This document shows positions 11,560-23,229 of a DNA stretch of 64,000 nt, in pieces (positions within the stretch are counted from its first letter, which is position 1; each line of letters begins with the position of its first letter). Under the pieces are notes generated by a model. That model was not told where the DNA came from and searched no databases. It was given only the letters and a program-made list of their open reading frames with translations. This DNA is from Sacculina carcini (lineage: Eukaryota; Arthropoda; Thecostraca; Sacculinidae). The stretch covers positions 5,965,822 through 6,029,821 of the forward strand of contig OU696583.1 in NCBI GenBank assembly GCA_916048095.2. Reading direction: 5' to 3'. The translations under genes and the position numbers were made by a program.

Positions 11560-14347
11560 TGCCCACTACGTCTTAGAACCAACATAAAAAGCTGGCCACA
11601 TTATAGACCTTGTTATCTCTGATAATGAATCACATTTAATAAAACATGTTTCGGTTGATAAAGCTCACAGAATCTCTCCTGTTCATAAAATTGTTGACTT
11701 CTATCTACGTCCTCACAGTGTACCAAATAACCATATACGCAAAATACTTTGCAGAAATGAGAACCATATAGATTCTGCTACACTAATCTTTACTGTGGTT
11801 AACAAACTAGATTATATGTTGAAAAAACATTGTATTAATGAAAAACCAATGTATAAGTGTTCAACTTATATGTTAAGCACATTCAATGAAGTTGTCGAAT
11901 ATGAGTACAACTTACAGTGTCCTCAAGTATATAGAGTGATTCATGACAGATCATCAGCCCATGGTTCAATGGCGGAATACTAAAAGCCAAGCGCACTAAG
12001 AGGAGAATGGGAAAGATTTGGCGCAGCCAATCGGTAGTCAAAATGACTACCGTTTAGCTCGTCTGCACTTCAATCAATTGATCATAAAAAGGAAGAGGGA
12101 GTATTACACCTAGAAAGTAAATGATGCTGGTGACGACATGGGTAAGGTTTATAACATCCTGAACAGTATCTCAGGACTGGAGAAGAATGCAAAATTACCT
12201 AAGGGGTACAATCAAAAAGATTTGGCCGATAAATTTGCAGATTTTTGTCACGCAAAAAATTATTGATGTGGTCAATTGGATTGTTCCTAATGATACTTAT
12301 GTTCAGGATAGGGGACAAGAAGAAATTTAGGTATTGGATGAGTTCTCTTGAAGAAGAATTTTGAGGTGAACACTATATTGAAATCAGTTAAACGAACGCG
12401 TTGTTCACTGGATCCCATTCCTATAAGTCACATATGTAAGTGCATTGCTTTTGATGAAATGATATTTACACATACAAACATTATTAATGCAACGTTTGAG
12501 TCTGCAAATTTTCCTGCTGATGCCAAACAGGCACTTATCAAACCAATTCTCAAAAACGGCACAAATCATCAAGAATTTAATTCTTATAGACCGGTTTCGA
12601 ATATAACATTTACATCTAAAGTTATTGAAAGAGATATGTTGGATCAAATTTTAAAACATGTCAATAAAATCCGTGCATTACCAGATGAACAATCAGCATT
12701 TCGGACACTTTATTCGACGGAAACCACTTTGTGTTCAATAACTAATGATCTTCTCTGTATTATGGACAATGACAAATTTGGCCTATTCTTCTAGACTTCA
12801 GCACTGCATTTGATACTGTTGACCATAAATTACTTTTGGAGGACTGTTTTAATATCGGAATACAAGGGAAATCACTCGATTGAATTTAATCTTACCTTAA
12901 AAGCAGAACTTATTGTGTGCAAACTTGGTAATGAAACTTCGGCTAAACATTTTTTTCTAAGGGGTACTCCTCATGGGAGTCTTCTTGGACCGTTACTTTT
13001 TTGTATTTATACGGTTGCGTTGTCTAATATAATTGCTAAATATGATGTCAAATTCAAGTTAATTGCTGACGACACACAAATTTACATGTCATTTTCAAAT
13101 ATTTAATCAACTGAACGTCTGATCAGACAAATCATGATGGATATTAAGCATTGGATGTCATACAAACGCCTAAAACTGAATGAAGAAAAGACTGAATGTG
13201 TTATAGTGGCTAAGCCGTGTGCTCGTTATTATCGATTCGTCGTTATCAATGAAAACACAAATTGCAACTGCGGCCAGAACAGCAATTCACTTCATTTTCA
13301 CTTGATAAATATTGCTTTCTTGAAAAAATATCCTGATGAAAAATATGTAAGATTGTTTATACAAAATCAGGTGATATCAAGATTGGACTATTGCAATGCT
13401 CTGTACTATGGATTGCCCAATTATGCATTGAAAAAAATTACAAATAATTATGAATAGAGCAGCTAGATTAAGGGTGTATCACCTAGTGAAAGCGTAACAT
13501 CTGCTCTAATCAAGTTGCATTGGCTGCCAATCAAGGCTCGTATTTTCTTCAAAATCTGTGCTTTAACTTATCAGGTTATTTGGACTGGAAACCCTGATTA
13601 CCTGAGAAGGTGTATCGAGCTCTATTCTCCTAACACGGAAGTGGACTTGAGGTGCAACTCTGATATATACAAATTAGATCATCAAAGGGTACTCCTTTGA
13701 TGTACTTCATTAATGTACTTCATTAAGTACTTCATTAATGGGGTCGAGGGCGTTCAAATATTGTTCTCCAACATTACAAAACAAATAGCCAAATCATGTA
13801 AACGACAGCTCGAATAAAGATCATTCAAAAAAAGATTGAAAACCTATTTATTTAATGAGTGATATCATCACCTTTTAAATTAGGTATTAACAGAGAATGT
13901 AAAATGTTGAACTATATTGGTGAGTCTTGTTACTGCCGACATGTACTGTGTTTGTCCGTCTTGTCCTAGCTATTTTGTGTTGTGATTCATATTTCATATT
14001 TTATAAGTTTTATGACAGTGTCTAAAGTGTTTTTGTGCATGTTTATCGCTACTTGCCTGTGTAGGCATGTATGTGTGTGTATGCATATTCATGTTTATGT
14101 GTGTGTGTGTGTGTGGTTGTGTGTTAGTATGTGTATGCTTCGTATTGTCATTCAAATTACGTATCGTTATTCAAATTATTAACAATAATATTGGTACGTA
14201 TTGTTATTAAAATTATGTTAGTTCTGTTATTGTTAGGTAAAATATTTTTGCTGTTTCGTTAAATGATGTGTTTAGTATTTGAATGAGAAGATGTACGAGC
14301 TCCTCTGGAGGAGTAGATCTAAAATAACATAAAGAATAGAAGAATTT
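11560..14347 (+). mobile_element. L2/CR1-type LINE, copy 1, 5'-truncated and heavily decayed
   Basis: Scattered frames give the second half of an endonuclease (HIIDLVISDNESHL) and then reverse transcriptase motifs: FNSYRPVSNITFTSKVIER, GTPHGSLLGPLLFCIY and LIADDTQIYM with the catalytic ADD. The C-terminal stretch QVISRLDYCNALYYGLPNY ends it. At least six stops or frame changes separate these, so it encodes nothing today. The 3' untranslated region has a (TG)n run near 14098-14116. It ends with GAGCTCCTCTGGAGGAGTAG and a short A-rich tail with AAAGAAT units. The same tail occurs in the copy at 32.9 kb, which supports the 3' boundary. Confidence 0.85.
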
Positions 14348-15965
14348 AACATGTGTGACCTGTGACGTGGCATGATCATGTGCCATCCATTGCTGACGCG
14401 GCCCTAGGTCACGAACTCACGTACGGGTCAATACATGCCACTTGTGCTCTGACTGTCTTTGTGGCAACATCTCGCGTGGTTTATTGTAACTCGCCACAAT
14501 TTTTGTTTCTACTGACTTCCTTACATTTTATTTCGACGAACAACTGAATGTATTGAGGTTATCAGTGATGTAATATTGTAGAATAGAATCACGAAACGTA
14601 GAGTCAAGAGTAATCACAAAGAGTAGTCACCTAGAGTACAATCACAAAGGAGTGGTGAAAAGGATAAAAAAATCTCATGGATCACTGCTATGAAGGAACT
14701 AAAATAAACGATACACCACCTGGAATTTGCTGGTAAACCGAGTTCCTACTGCATGCATGTTCCGAATTTACGGTAACAGCGCTCTAGTCATCAAGATTAA
14801 CACATCAACGCGCTCGACTGATTCGTACACAACAGGACTAAAACATGGCATGATTGCAGGACCATGACAAACACTCAAAGAACACCTAACTTTCTCAAAG
14901 CAATTATGAGCATTTCTAGTGAAACCAGTGTCATTTGTAAGACCATTAAGCTGATGAGCTACGCGACATAATTGACAAAAACATGTTAAGGGTGGTTTGT
15001 TTTCTCATGGACACACAGTTGGTCCGTGCCGCGCATTGATTAGATGTATTGTGCGAAAGACCGGCATAATCTTGACATAGGATGTTGACATACTGCTGAC
15101 ATACGACATACTGGGTGCTAATTTGCAATGCACCCGAGCTCCACAAACACATCAATCACCCTGATTATCAAAATGGACTACACACACATACAGACATACA
15201 TACATACAGACACACACACATCTCTAAACACAAGCACACATACACACACATACTCATAAGGACACACAGACACACACCGTACATGCATCACACACAACAG
15301 TTTAGCACGATTCAAAGTACAATACAGCGACGCTCACACAAACACACACACACACACACACAGGATGGATAATGTGGTAATTAAATCAAACTTTCCATAA
15401 AGCACAAACACCATTGCGTACACCAGACAGCTTCACACAAACAGCATACATTGTCAAATTTATTATTCACGGTCGATAGTGGCGCTGTCTGGTGGACACC
15501 GGAAGTTGGTGCACGGATGGTGACGAAACCTTTGTCCAGAAAGGGCAATCGCTAATCAGCGCATACGGAAGACTCCCTAAGGATCCCTAGTGTAAGTCCT
15601 GTACTGTTAGTTAGTTATTCGTGTTCATGGGGTGCCCCGGCCTCTGGGACCATACGGCATCCCCAGTCCATTTAAAGCTAAGCTACCTTAAAATGATGGA
15701 CATAATGATGAAATGAATAAGTGCGATGGTGATCGAAATGGATGTGAATGTCAATGAATAAAACTATATCAATAATTCTGAAAGGCAGAAGTCGTAACAA
15801 CTAAAAAAATAGCCTATCAATAACCGCCGACTGTTCCATTCCAAAGGCTCGTCAATAGCCTGAACAGAGCCAAGACATCGTTGACGTACCTCTGACAATG
15901 CTGGAAATTCCACCAGGATGAATAAAGACCGTCTGGCGTCCGTCACTCGCCTGGCGACACTCGTG
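14348..15965. other. Gene-free stretch with CA-rich microsatellite
   Basis: No coding region is supported. From about 15173 to 15365 there is a long impure (CA)n tract mixed with GACA and TACA units; it produces histidine- and threonine-rich shadow frames. The remainder is low-complexity AT-rich DNA with no recognisable ends. Confidence 0.6.
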
Positions 15966-16218
15966 ATGTGTGGTTGTGTTTAGCGGGCTATTTGAATTTG
16001 ACTCTGAGCTGTATGTTTTTGGTCGCCGGGTGAGTATTCTGAGTGTTCTCGTTATTCTGGTGTTCTCTAAATCTTATATTATCTATATTTTCTGTTTCTC
16101 TGTCTTGTACGGATCGTTTTTCACGTTGGTGGTTTACGTTCGGGTTGCTGGTGGATTTAGTGGATCATCTTGGTCTTGTTTGTATTTATATTTTGGATTT
16201 ACAACTGCAACCGACTCA

Positions 16219-17276
16219 ATGGCTGATTCATGTGTATTCTGCAAGCGTGACAGAGGTGAGCCTAGGCATATTTCATGTTCCCTGTGCTCACCCTGGGCTC
16301 ACACTAGATGCGCCTCTCTCCTGGGAGTCAAGAGTGAGCTGCTGAGCTCCATCTATTGAATTTGTTCCCCGTGTATCGGGCGGGCTAAACTTGCTCTCCA
16401 ACTCGTCGACAATGTGAGCGACATTGACTCCCGGCTTTCTATGATTGAATCTACGATTCGTCGGATTGATTCCGTTCAATCTGCACCGGCGGTGACTTCT
16501 AATGAGAGGCCTGCACGCAGCTATGATGTCGTATTGAAGTCACGCAACGAAGCACCCGTTGTACCCAATTTAGTGGAGTCTGCTCTTCAGGATGTCCCAA
16601 TTACTGGTTCACGCACTACGTCAGGTGGAGGTATCGTCTTGCGTTGCACTTCTGCTGGCGCCGATGAGCGGGCTGTTTCTAAACTACGCGCTGCTGTACC
16701 ATATGTCGAGATTCACGTCCAACTGCTGCTCCACTCCGGACCAAGATTACTCTGGCAAATGTTCCGGCGGGAGTCTCCCCAGATAATTTCGTCAAATCCC
16801 TCAGGCTGAAAAACCCGACCCTTGCCAATATTCAGGACTTGATGTTTTTTTTATTCACCAAGCCAAAGAATAACGTATCTCACGCTGTCTTGTCCCTCTC
16901 TCCATCTGTTCGTTCTGTGATCCGCTCGATTGGCGACCGCTTGTTTGTTGGTCTCCATTCCTGTCCAGTGTTCGACAGATATTGGGTCGCTCGATGCTCA
17001 CGATGCGCCAGCCTAGGGCACAAATCAACGCGATGTACTAGCCTTGTAATGTGTGGTCACTGCTCTGGTGATCATTCTTCATCTGATTGTCCGCGCTCAG
17101 CTCCTTCCAAATGTTGTAATTGTGGGCGCTCGGGCCGGAACCATTCCCATTTTCACTCTTCGTTTGACACTTCGTGCCATTCCTTCACTGACGTCCGGGA
17201 TTACATACGCCACCGCACCGCCACTTCTGATTCTGATCTCACTTCGTTGGCTCAATCCCCACAATCGGATCATTGA
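16219..17276 (+). pseudogene. LINE ORF1: PHD finger plus CCHC zinc knuckles
   Basis: The ATG at 16219 opens MADSCVFCKRDRG. The cysteine-histidine ladder CVFC, CSLC, HTRC, CSPC fits a PHD/RING-like C4HC3 finger. It is followed by a coiled-coil-like segment (DIDSRLSMIESTIRRIDS), a middle domain, and a C-terminal row of zinc knuckles (CSRCASLGHKSTRC, CGHCSGDHSSSDC, CCNCGRSGRNHSHFH). ORF1 proteins of such LINEs bind the element RNA. One TGA stop (16357-16359) lies where a tryptophan would fit in the finger. The frame changes once near 16.72-16.75 kb, so this copy is not functional as read. Confidence 0.8.
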
Positions 17277-17280
17277 CTAT

Positions 17281-17938
17281 CCTCTTTTTCCTCATTCTCT
17301 CACCCTTCTCAATCTATCTCTTCATCACTGCAGTCATCATCTTCACCACCTATGTCTTCATCTCTGGTCAATCTTATTCTTCCCTCTCCCCCTGGATCAG
17401 AGCGTATGTATCGCGTCTCCATTGGTTTTGTAAATATTTGATCGTGCCGACAAAAAACCGATCATATCTTAAACTTCTGTTCTTCTTATGGCCTTTCCAT
17501 TCTCTGTCTCGCTGAAACTTGGTTACTTGAGTCAGATGTATCTCAGTTTTCCTCCAACTTATCTCCATTTAATTTTCTTCACAAGGCTCGCTCTAATTGT
17601 AAATCCTCTGGTGGCGGCGTTGGTTGCATTTTCTCAAATCCTCTCTCCATTTCCCCTACCTCTAGTTTGATTCCCCCTCCTTCTTCATTTGGATTTCTAG
17701 CCCTTTCTCTTCATGTTCCTAACCACTCTGCATTATGCTTACTTATATTATATAGACACAATCATACCGGCACTTCTTCGTTGTTTCTTGATGAATTTTC
17801 CCCTCTCCTTGAGGCTGTCACTACGTCTTTTTCTAGCAATTTCTTGATTCTAGGTGACTTCAATTTTTGGACTGATTCTCCCTCCCGTAACCCCTACTGC
17901 TTAGGCTTTCTCTCTATGCTCGATCAGTCTTCTCCCCG
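17281..17938 (+). pseudogene. LINE ORF2, endonuclease part
   Basis: A serine-rich start is followed by an APE-type endonuclease: LCLAETWLLESD carries the catalytic glutamate, SSGGGVGCIF follows, and FLILGDFNFWTD carries the DFN motif. The enzyme nicks the target to prime reverse transcription. A stop near 17441 and a frame change interrupt it. The domain stops short of its expected C-terminal SDH motif, because a piece of another ORF1 begins at about 17939. Confidence 0.75.
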
Positions 17939-18895
17939 TGCTAACCGAGTGAGGTTGTGCCTGCTCCTCGTTTTGTCGCTATTTACCTGTGTGGCCGTCC
18001 TTCCGACGCCTATCTGCCCCGTTGTGTCTGAGCGTGTGGTCGTCCCTTCCGGTATGGCTGCCTCTATTGCGCGTGACAGTGATCGATCATGTTGTTGTGG
18101 CGGAGAGCACACCATGGCCGCAAATATTTTGTGCGGTGGGTGCTCAGCTGCATTTCACCCGTCATGCGCGGCGCTAACAAATCCGGCGTTTAACGCCGTC
18201 AAAAACACCGGATTTTCAGGATCTGCTCCACATACCGAGATGACTTCCAATCATTCAAGCGTGCGCCGCTGACTATGGAGAAACTTTCATCCGAAATGGA
18301 CACTCGTTTCGCGAAACTCAGGGCAGAACTGGCTCAAGACGTCCGAGGCGCCAAATGCTCTGGTGACGCCCCTTCTGAAGCTGATGTCTCCACAGACACT
18401 ATTGCCGACAAAAACCTAGCTATGACCTTGCTATTAAAAACAAGGGACAGGAGCCGGTGCGGCCGGAACAGGTGCGTAAACACCTGAGCTCTGTGCCTGT
18501 CGTTCATGCCCGCCAAACATCAGCGGGTAGTCTGGTGCTCCGCTGCTCATTCGAAGATGCAGTTAAACGCGCGGCCAAATCGCTGTCAGATAATGACGTC
18601 AACCTGGAGGTCTCTGTGATCGACAAGGCGCCTTCCCTTCCGCCTAAGATCACATTATTCAATGTGCCCACCACATGCTCTCTTCAGGATCTGCTCGTCT
18701 CGCTAAAGTTGAAAAATGCTTTCCTCTCTGACGTGCCAGCAGCGCAGCTGAAACTACTCTTTATCTCCAAGCCAAGACATGGACAGTCGAATGCTGTCCT
18801 CGGCGTATCTCCCGAGGTGAGACAACTCATCAAGTCGGCTGGGGACCGCCTGTTCGTCGATCTGCGGAGCTGTCCAGTGCCCAAGCTGTACCCAA
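17939..18895 (+). pseudogene. Embedded fragment of a second, related LINE ORF1
   Basis: A second PHD-like module is read here (CCCGGEHTMAANILCGGCSAAFHPSCAAL). After it come a helical segment (MEKLSSEMDTRFAKLRAEL) and a domain closely parallel to that of the first ORF1 (PRHGQSNAVLGVSPEVRQL, then AGDRLFVDLRSCPV; compare IGDRLFVGLHSCPV upstream). The fragment stops before any zinc knuckles, and ORF2 of the surrounding LINE resumes after it. It is clearly diverged from the outer copy, so it is not a simple tandem duplication. A LINE piece lacking its own 3' end is unusual and suggests recombination or template switching. Confidence 0.72.
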
Positions 18896-21012
18896 GCCGC
18901 CCTCTAGAAAATACCGCTTATCCAGAAACTTCAAAAACATTGACTCCTCCAAATTTAGCTTTCTCTTTAACGCCGTTATATCTCCTTCCGATTATCAATT
19001 TCTATCTCCGTCCTCTCTTCACACATTTTTAACTGACACTCTCTCTTGTATAAATGATCAAATTTTTCCCCTGTGTCAACATATTGTGCGCTCTATGAAC
19101 CCTCCTCCTCCTTGGTGGTCTTCTAAATTGCAAAGCCTGCGAGCGCATTGTCGCGCGCGTGAGCGCTCCTGGCGACGCCCTCGCAACTCTTCTTCCTGGA
19201 ATCACTTCTGTACTACTCGTAAGCTGTTTCTCACTGAAGTAGCTTCATCTAAATCCTCGTTTTTCCAATATAAACTGCACAACTTAAAAACTCACCCTCA
19301 TTCTCGCTGGTCCACACTGAGAGCCCTCTCAGGCCGTAACACCCGGGAGTCTTGCCAAATCACTGCTGATCAATTCGCGTCCTTCTTCTCTCAGAAAATT
19401 GCCACTCTACACTCCAAAATACCAGTAGTCTCACAACCTCTCTCCTTTTCCTCCTCTGGTAATGCACTCACATCCTTTTCATTTCTTACACCGTACAAAG
19501 TCGCTCGTCTTCTATCCAAACTCCAACACACTAATTGTCCTTCTGACCCCACTAAATACTCTGCCCTCTCCGATTCCATTATTCTACTTGCGCCATTCTT
19601 CACACACCTAATTAATTCGTCCTTCCTTCACGGAGAATTTTTGGCCTCTAAACATGCTGTCATTTCCCCTATCCTCAAAAGACCGGGTTTAGACTCATCT
19701 GCTCCCTGTAATTATCGCCCTATCTCCATCCTTACACTTGCTTCCAAACTTCTCGAATCCGCCATCCGCGATCAACTCCTCCCTATCATTTCTAGTGCTC
19801 TAGATCCGTGCCAATCAGGATTTGTTGCCAAACATTCCACGGAAACACTCCTCCTCTGTCTCCAAAACGATATTTTCTCTAATTTTGCTTTCGGTAACTC
19901 TGTTCTCCTCATATCACTTGATTTTTCCTCTGCTTTTCACCTAGTTGATCACACTATTCTTTGTCGGGATCTCGCACATGCCGGTCTCTCTTCTACTGCA
20001 CTCTCTCTTCTATCTTCGTATCTCAGTAACCGTTACTACTCTGTTCGCTGTAACTCCGCACTATCTGATTCTGTAAATATGACTTCTGGTGTTCCACAAG
20101 GCTCTCTCCTTGGTCCTCTCTTGTTCAGCCTGTATGTATCTTCGCTTTGTCCTCTTCTTCGTTCTTATCCTCTCTCCTTTCATATGTATGCTGATGACGT
20201 GCAAATATACTTCCCTATCTCACATACTTCTTCCTCTCTTGTTCATGACCTAATCTCGCACATCTCATCTTGGGCCTCATCAAGGCGGCTCTTTTTGAAC
20301 CCGGACAAGACTGAGTTCATGGTCTTTCATCCCCCAGGCTTACTCCTCCAATTCTCAATTGATCACTCGCCTCACACATTCGGAACCTGGGTGTAGTATT
20401 TGACCCCACGCTCTCTTTCACCCGAAATTTTTCACTCATCACTCGCTCTTGTCGCCTTGTTCTACGAAAAAAAATTCCTATCCGGTCTCTCATCGATGAA
20501 TCATCTGCAATTCTTCTCGTTAACGCCTATATCTTCTCTCGTCTGGACTACTGTAATTCGTTATTTCTTCACTTGCATCTCAAGACGATTCGCCAACTTC
20601 AATCTGTCATTAATCTTTCATGCCGCTTTGTTCTGAGACTTCCTCCAAGAACGCCGACCTCCTCTTACATCCGTCAACTTGGCTGACTCCCTGTTCCCCT
20701 CAGAATTCGCTACAAAATTTGCTGTTTAGTTTTCAAAATTATTAACACATCTTATATAACACAATTATATACACATCTTCTCCATCTTACCTACGTGAAC
20801 TCCTGTCACCTCAAGTACGACCCTCATCTCGATACCCTGTCCCACTCTTCTGCCCTCCCGCAATCAACGAGTCCACCTGGTCGGCCAAGTCCTTCTACTT
20901 TTCTGCCCCTCGCCTCTACAACTCTCTACCTCCTCAGCTTCATCAAATTAGTTCCTTTGCTTCCTTTTCATCTGCTCTCCACAAACATATTCTCGCTTCT
21001 TCTTCTGAATAA
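18896..21012 (+). pseudogene. LINE ORF2, reverse transcriptase and C-terminal part
   Basis: The longest open stretch (19086-20396) holds the reverse transcriptase: CNYRPISILTLASKLLESA, SLDFSSAFHLVDHTILC with the first catalytic aspartate, TSGVPQGSLLGPLLFSLY, and MYADDVQIYF with the catalytic pair. The C-terminal region, in another frame after about 20397, continues with FSRLDYCNSLFLHL and further conserved pieces to about 21012. Motifs fit the CR1/L2 group. At least one frame change near 20396 and further stops near 20640-20690 break it. Confidence 0.82.
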
Positions 21013-21622
21013 ATGCGTTTCTTGTACTCTTTGCTATTTTTATGTTTTACCTCTGATTGCTCTTGTTTTTTCATGTTGTGCACGGTATGTCTTTCCTTGT
21101 GCGTGCTGTTTTACGTTTGTTTTTTTCCGCTAGCTTTTAGCTTTTATCATGTTTTTCGCGCCTTTGCATTTTATCGTGCGCTTTATTAAATACTAGCATT
21201 AAAACCCGCCCGTTGTGCGGAGGAATTCATAAAATGGAATTAATATTAATAAAAATTCATATTCATAAGAAATATTCCAAATTAAAAAAGAAAATGAAAA
21301 CTCATAAGTGTCTTACTCAATAGAAAAGTTCAAGTGTGAATATTTTTATTTTTATTTTGACATAATATATTCCCTCAAAACGCCTCATATATAAACCCAC
21401 CCATTGTGCGGAATAATTCAGAACACAAACACGTAACAAACAATGAAAATTCTAGCATGTAAACCCGCCCGTCGTGCGGAACAATTCATACTATTAAATT
21501 TGTATTCAATTAATAAGAGAAAATAAATATGAATTAATAAAGAAAAGAGTAAACCAAAAACAATTTCCTCTTTAAGCCTGGCCTTCGTGCTGAATAATTC
21601 AGAACTCTGACACAAAACAATG

Positions 21623-21946
21623 TGTGGCGTTGTTGTCGAGTGGCGTGCGGTGTGACGTCATAGCGGTTCACTTGAGCCGAGTGGTGCGAGGTATGACGTC
21701 GCACGTTACTGCGCGCTGATTGGCCGCGACTTGAGCCTAGTGCCGGAGGCGTGTATCAGCTGGCGTGTGTGAAGCTGGCTTTGCGAGCGGTCGAGGGTGA
21801 TTCGGTTGGTGGCATGTGCGTGATAAGCATCGTTGCCGTGTGTTCGAGAATATTTCTGCTCGAGTGGACGAATTCTCGTCGTGTGCGCGGGTTACCTGCG
21901 CGAAGGTGAGAGGGCTTTGCCCCGTTGTTTTCTCCACTTGATTACA
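21623..21946 (+). repeat. 5' LTR of LTR-2
   Basis: It matches 30521-30575 plus 39008-39283 almost base for base. It contains a full palindromic TGACGTCA at 21653-21660, a CRE/ATF-type site, and a second TGACGTCG-like site about 40 bases on. These are plausible promoter elements of the LTR; function is inferred only from the motif. Confidence 0.9.
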
Positions 21947-21961
21947 AGCTATTTCGGCTAT

Positions 21962-23037
21962 ATGGCTGAGGCCGTTGGCGGGGGCAAACGTGAGTTTGTC
22001 GAAGGGGGTTCCAGTAGCGAATCCGATGACTTCGGTCAGGAGGGTCAGAGACCCGAGCAGCGGGCCGCAGGACCCGTGGTAGATGTTGGCCAGTTGGCCA
22101 ACATCTTAATGCAGGCCCGAGGGCCGATCCTTGACAGGATAGGGCGGGCTCTACCGCGTTTCGGTGGTGACGTCACCCTTGACGTCACTGAGTGGCTGGC
22201 CGACTTTGAGCGGCTATGCCGTGTCCAGCAGGTCGACCCTTGCGAAATGGTCGACCATATGCTGGATGGGAGCGCGCGCCGGCTCTACCGGCGCATGCTC
22301 GTGGGCGACGCCTCACAGTGGGCCGTGGTGAAAGCCACGCTGGTCGCCGAGTTTGGCGTGCCTCGCCAAGAGGCGTGGAGGCGTTTCTCGACTCGTCAGT
22401 TTCGATCTGGCGAGTCAGTGGACGCCTTTGTGGACGACCTAAGGCGTCTAGGTCGCCGTGTAGGGTTAACACCCGAGAGCTTGGCGTTTCGCGTCAAGTT
22501 TAATGAGGGCCTACCCGACTCAATCTATGAGTGGGCTATGGCGAAAGAGGGGGCGTATACCTCCGAGTTCGACAGCGTGCTGTCGGCGGTGCGCGCCAGA
22601 ATTGGTGCGCGTAGGGCTGCTGCAGCCAGAAACCGCCCATCTGGGGTAGTGGCTGCATCTAGGCAGCGAGTCAGCTACGCTCAAGTAGCGAGCAGCTCGA
22701 GGGACCGCTCTCCTGTTCCTCAAGCGTCGGACGAGCGAGACGGCTCTGTGTCTCGGTGGGTGGGCCGTCCGGAGCGCTCTTCTGCGCGCTCTTCCGCACG
22801 CTCTTCTGCGCGCCGGACGCTCCGCTGATACCGGTGTGGCGGCGACCATCTGGTCCGCGAGTGCCCGGGAGCGCAATGCTACCGGTGTGGCAAGCACGGG
22901 CATTTCGCTCGTGATGGCGAGGAGCCGGCGTCGACGTCGACGTCACGCCGCTCGCGAGCTCGGACGAGCTCGCATTTTCATGCGGAGGGCGCAGCACGGG
23001 GCGCAGCGTCCTCCGACATGGAAGTCGACCGCAATTA
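21962..23037 (+). pseudogene. LTR-2 gag part
   Basis: It opens MAEAVGGGKREFVEGG soon after the 5' LTR. An acidic, low-complexity N-terminus leads to a capsid-like helical region (VTEWLADFERLCRVQQVD, EAWRRFSTRQFRSGESV), the usual Ty3/Gypsy retrotransposon-gag pattern. An arginine- and serine-rich C-terminal stretch follows. Cysteine-histidine knuckle residues can be read toward the end of the region. The Gag protein packages the element RNA. Fossil part of LTR-2. Confidence 0.78.
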
Positions 23038-23229
23038 AGCGGCGGCCCCTGTAAAGGGGCGACGGTGAGTCCCTGCTCTGCGCGTGGACTCATCAGCGGA
23101 GCAAATTTGGTGCGTCGGGCCCGCCGGGCGATTCGAGGGACGGCCGGTGTACTCACCGAGTTGTACTCACCGAGTTGTACTCACCGAGTTGGTGTTACGG
23201 GAGATGAGCAAGGCTCAGACTGTCCCGTC

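Larger units (their letters stand above)
15966..21192 (+). mobile_element. CR1/L2-superfamily LINE with PHD-finger ORF1
   Basis: A nearly full-length LINE: a T-rich leader, an ORF1 with PHD finger and zinc knuckles, then ORF2 with APE-type endonuclease and reverse transcriptase. The coding strand is very C/T-rich and poor in purines, unlike the neighbouring A-rich LINEs. The 5' boundary is a guess placed at the start of the leader. The 3' end lies at the A-T-rich bases before 21193, where a Helitron-like end begins. ORF2 is interrupted by part of a second copy of the same kind of ORF1. PHD fingers in ORF1 are known in CR1-superfamily LINEs. Confidence 0.8.

Noticed and set aside
15115-15372. 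Open frame rich in histidine and threonine
   Set aside because: It is translation of an impure (CA)n microsatellite; similar frames near 53.5-53.9, 62.0-62.5 and 63.3-63.6 kb were rejected for the same reason.
22216-22503. Arginine-rich open frames on both strands over LTR-2 gag
   Set aside because: They are shadows of the GC-rich gag frame.
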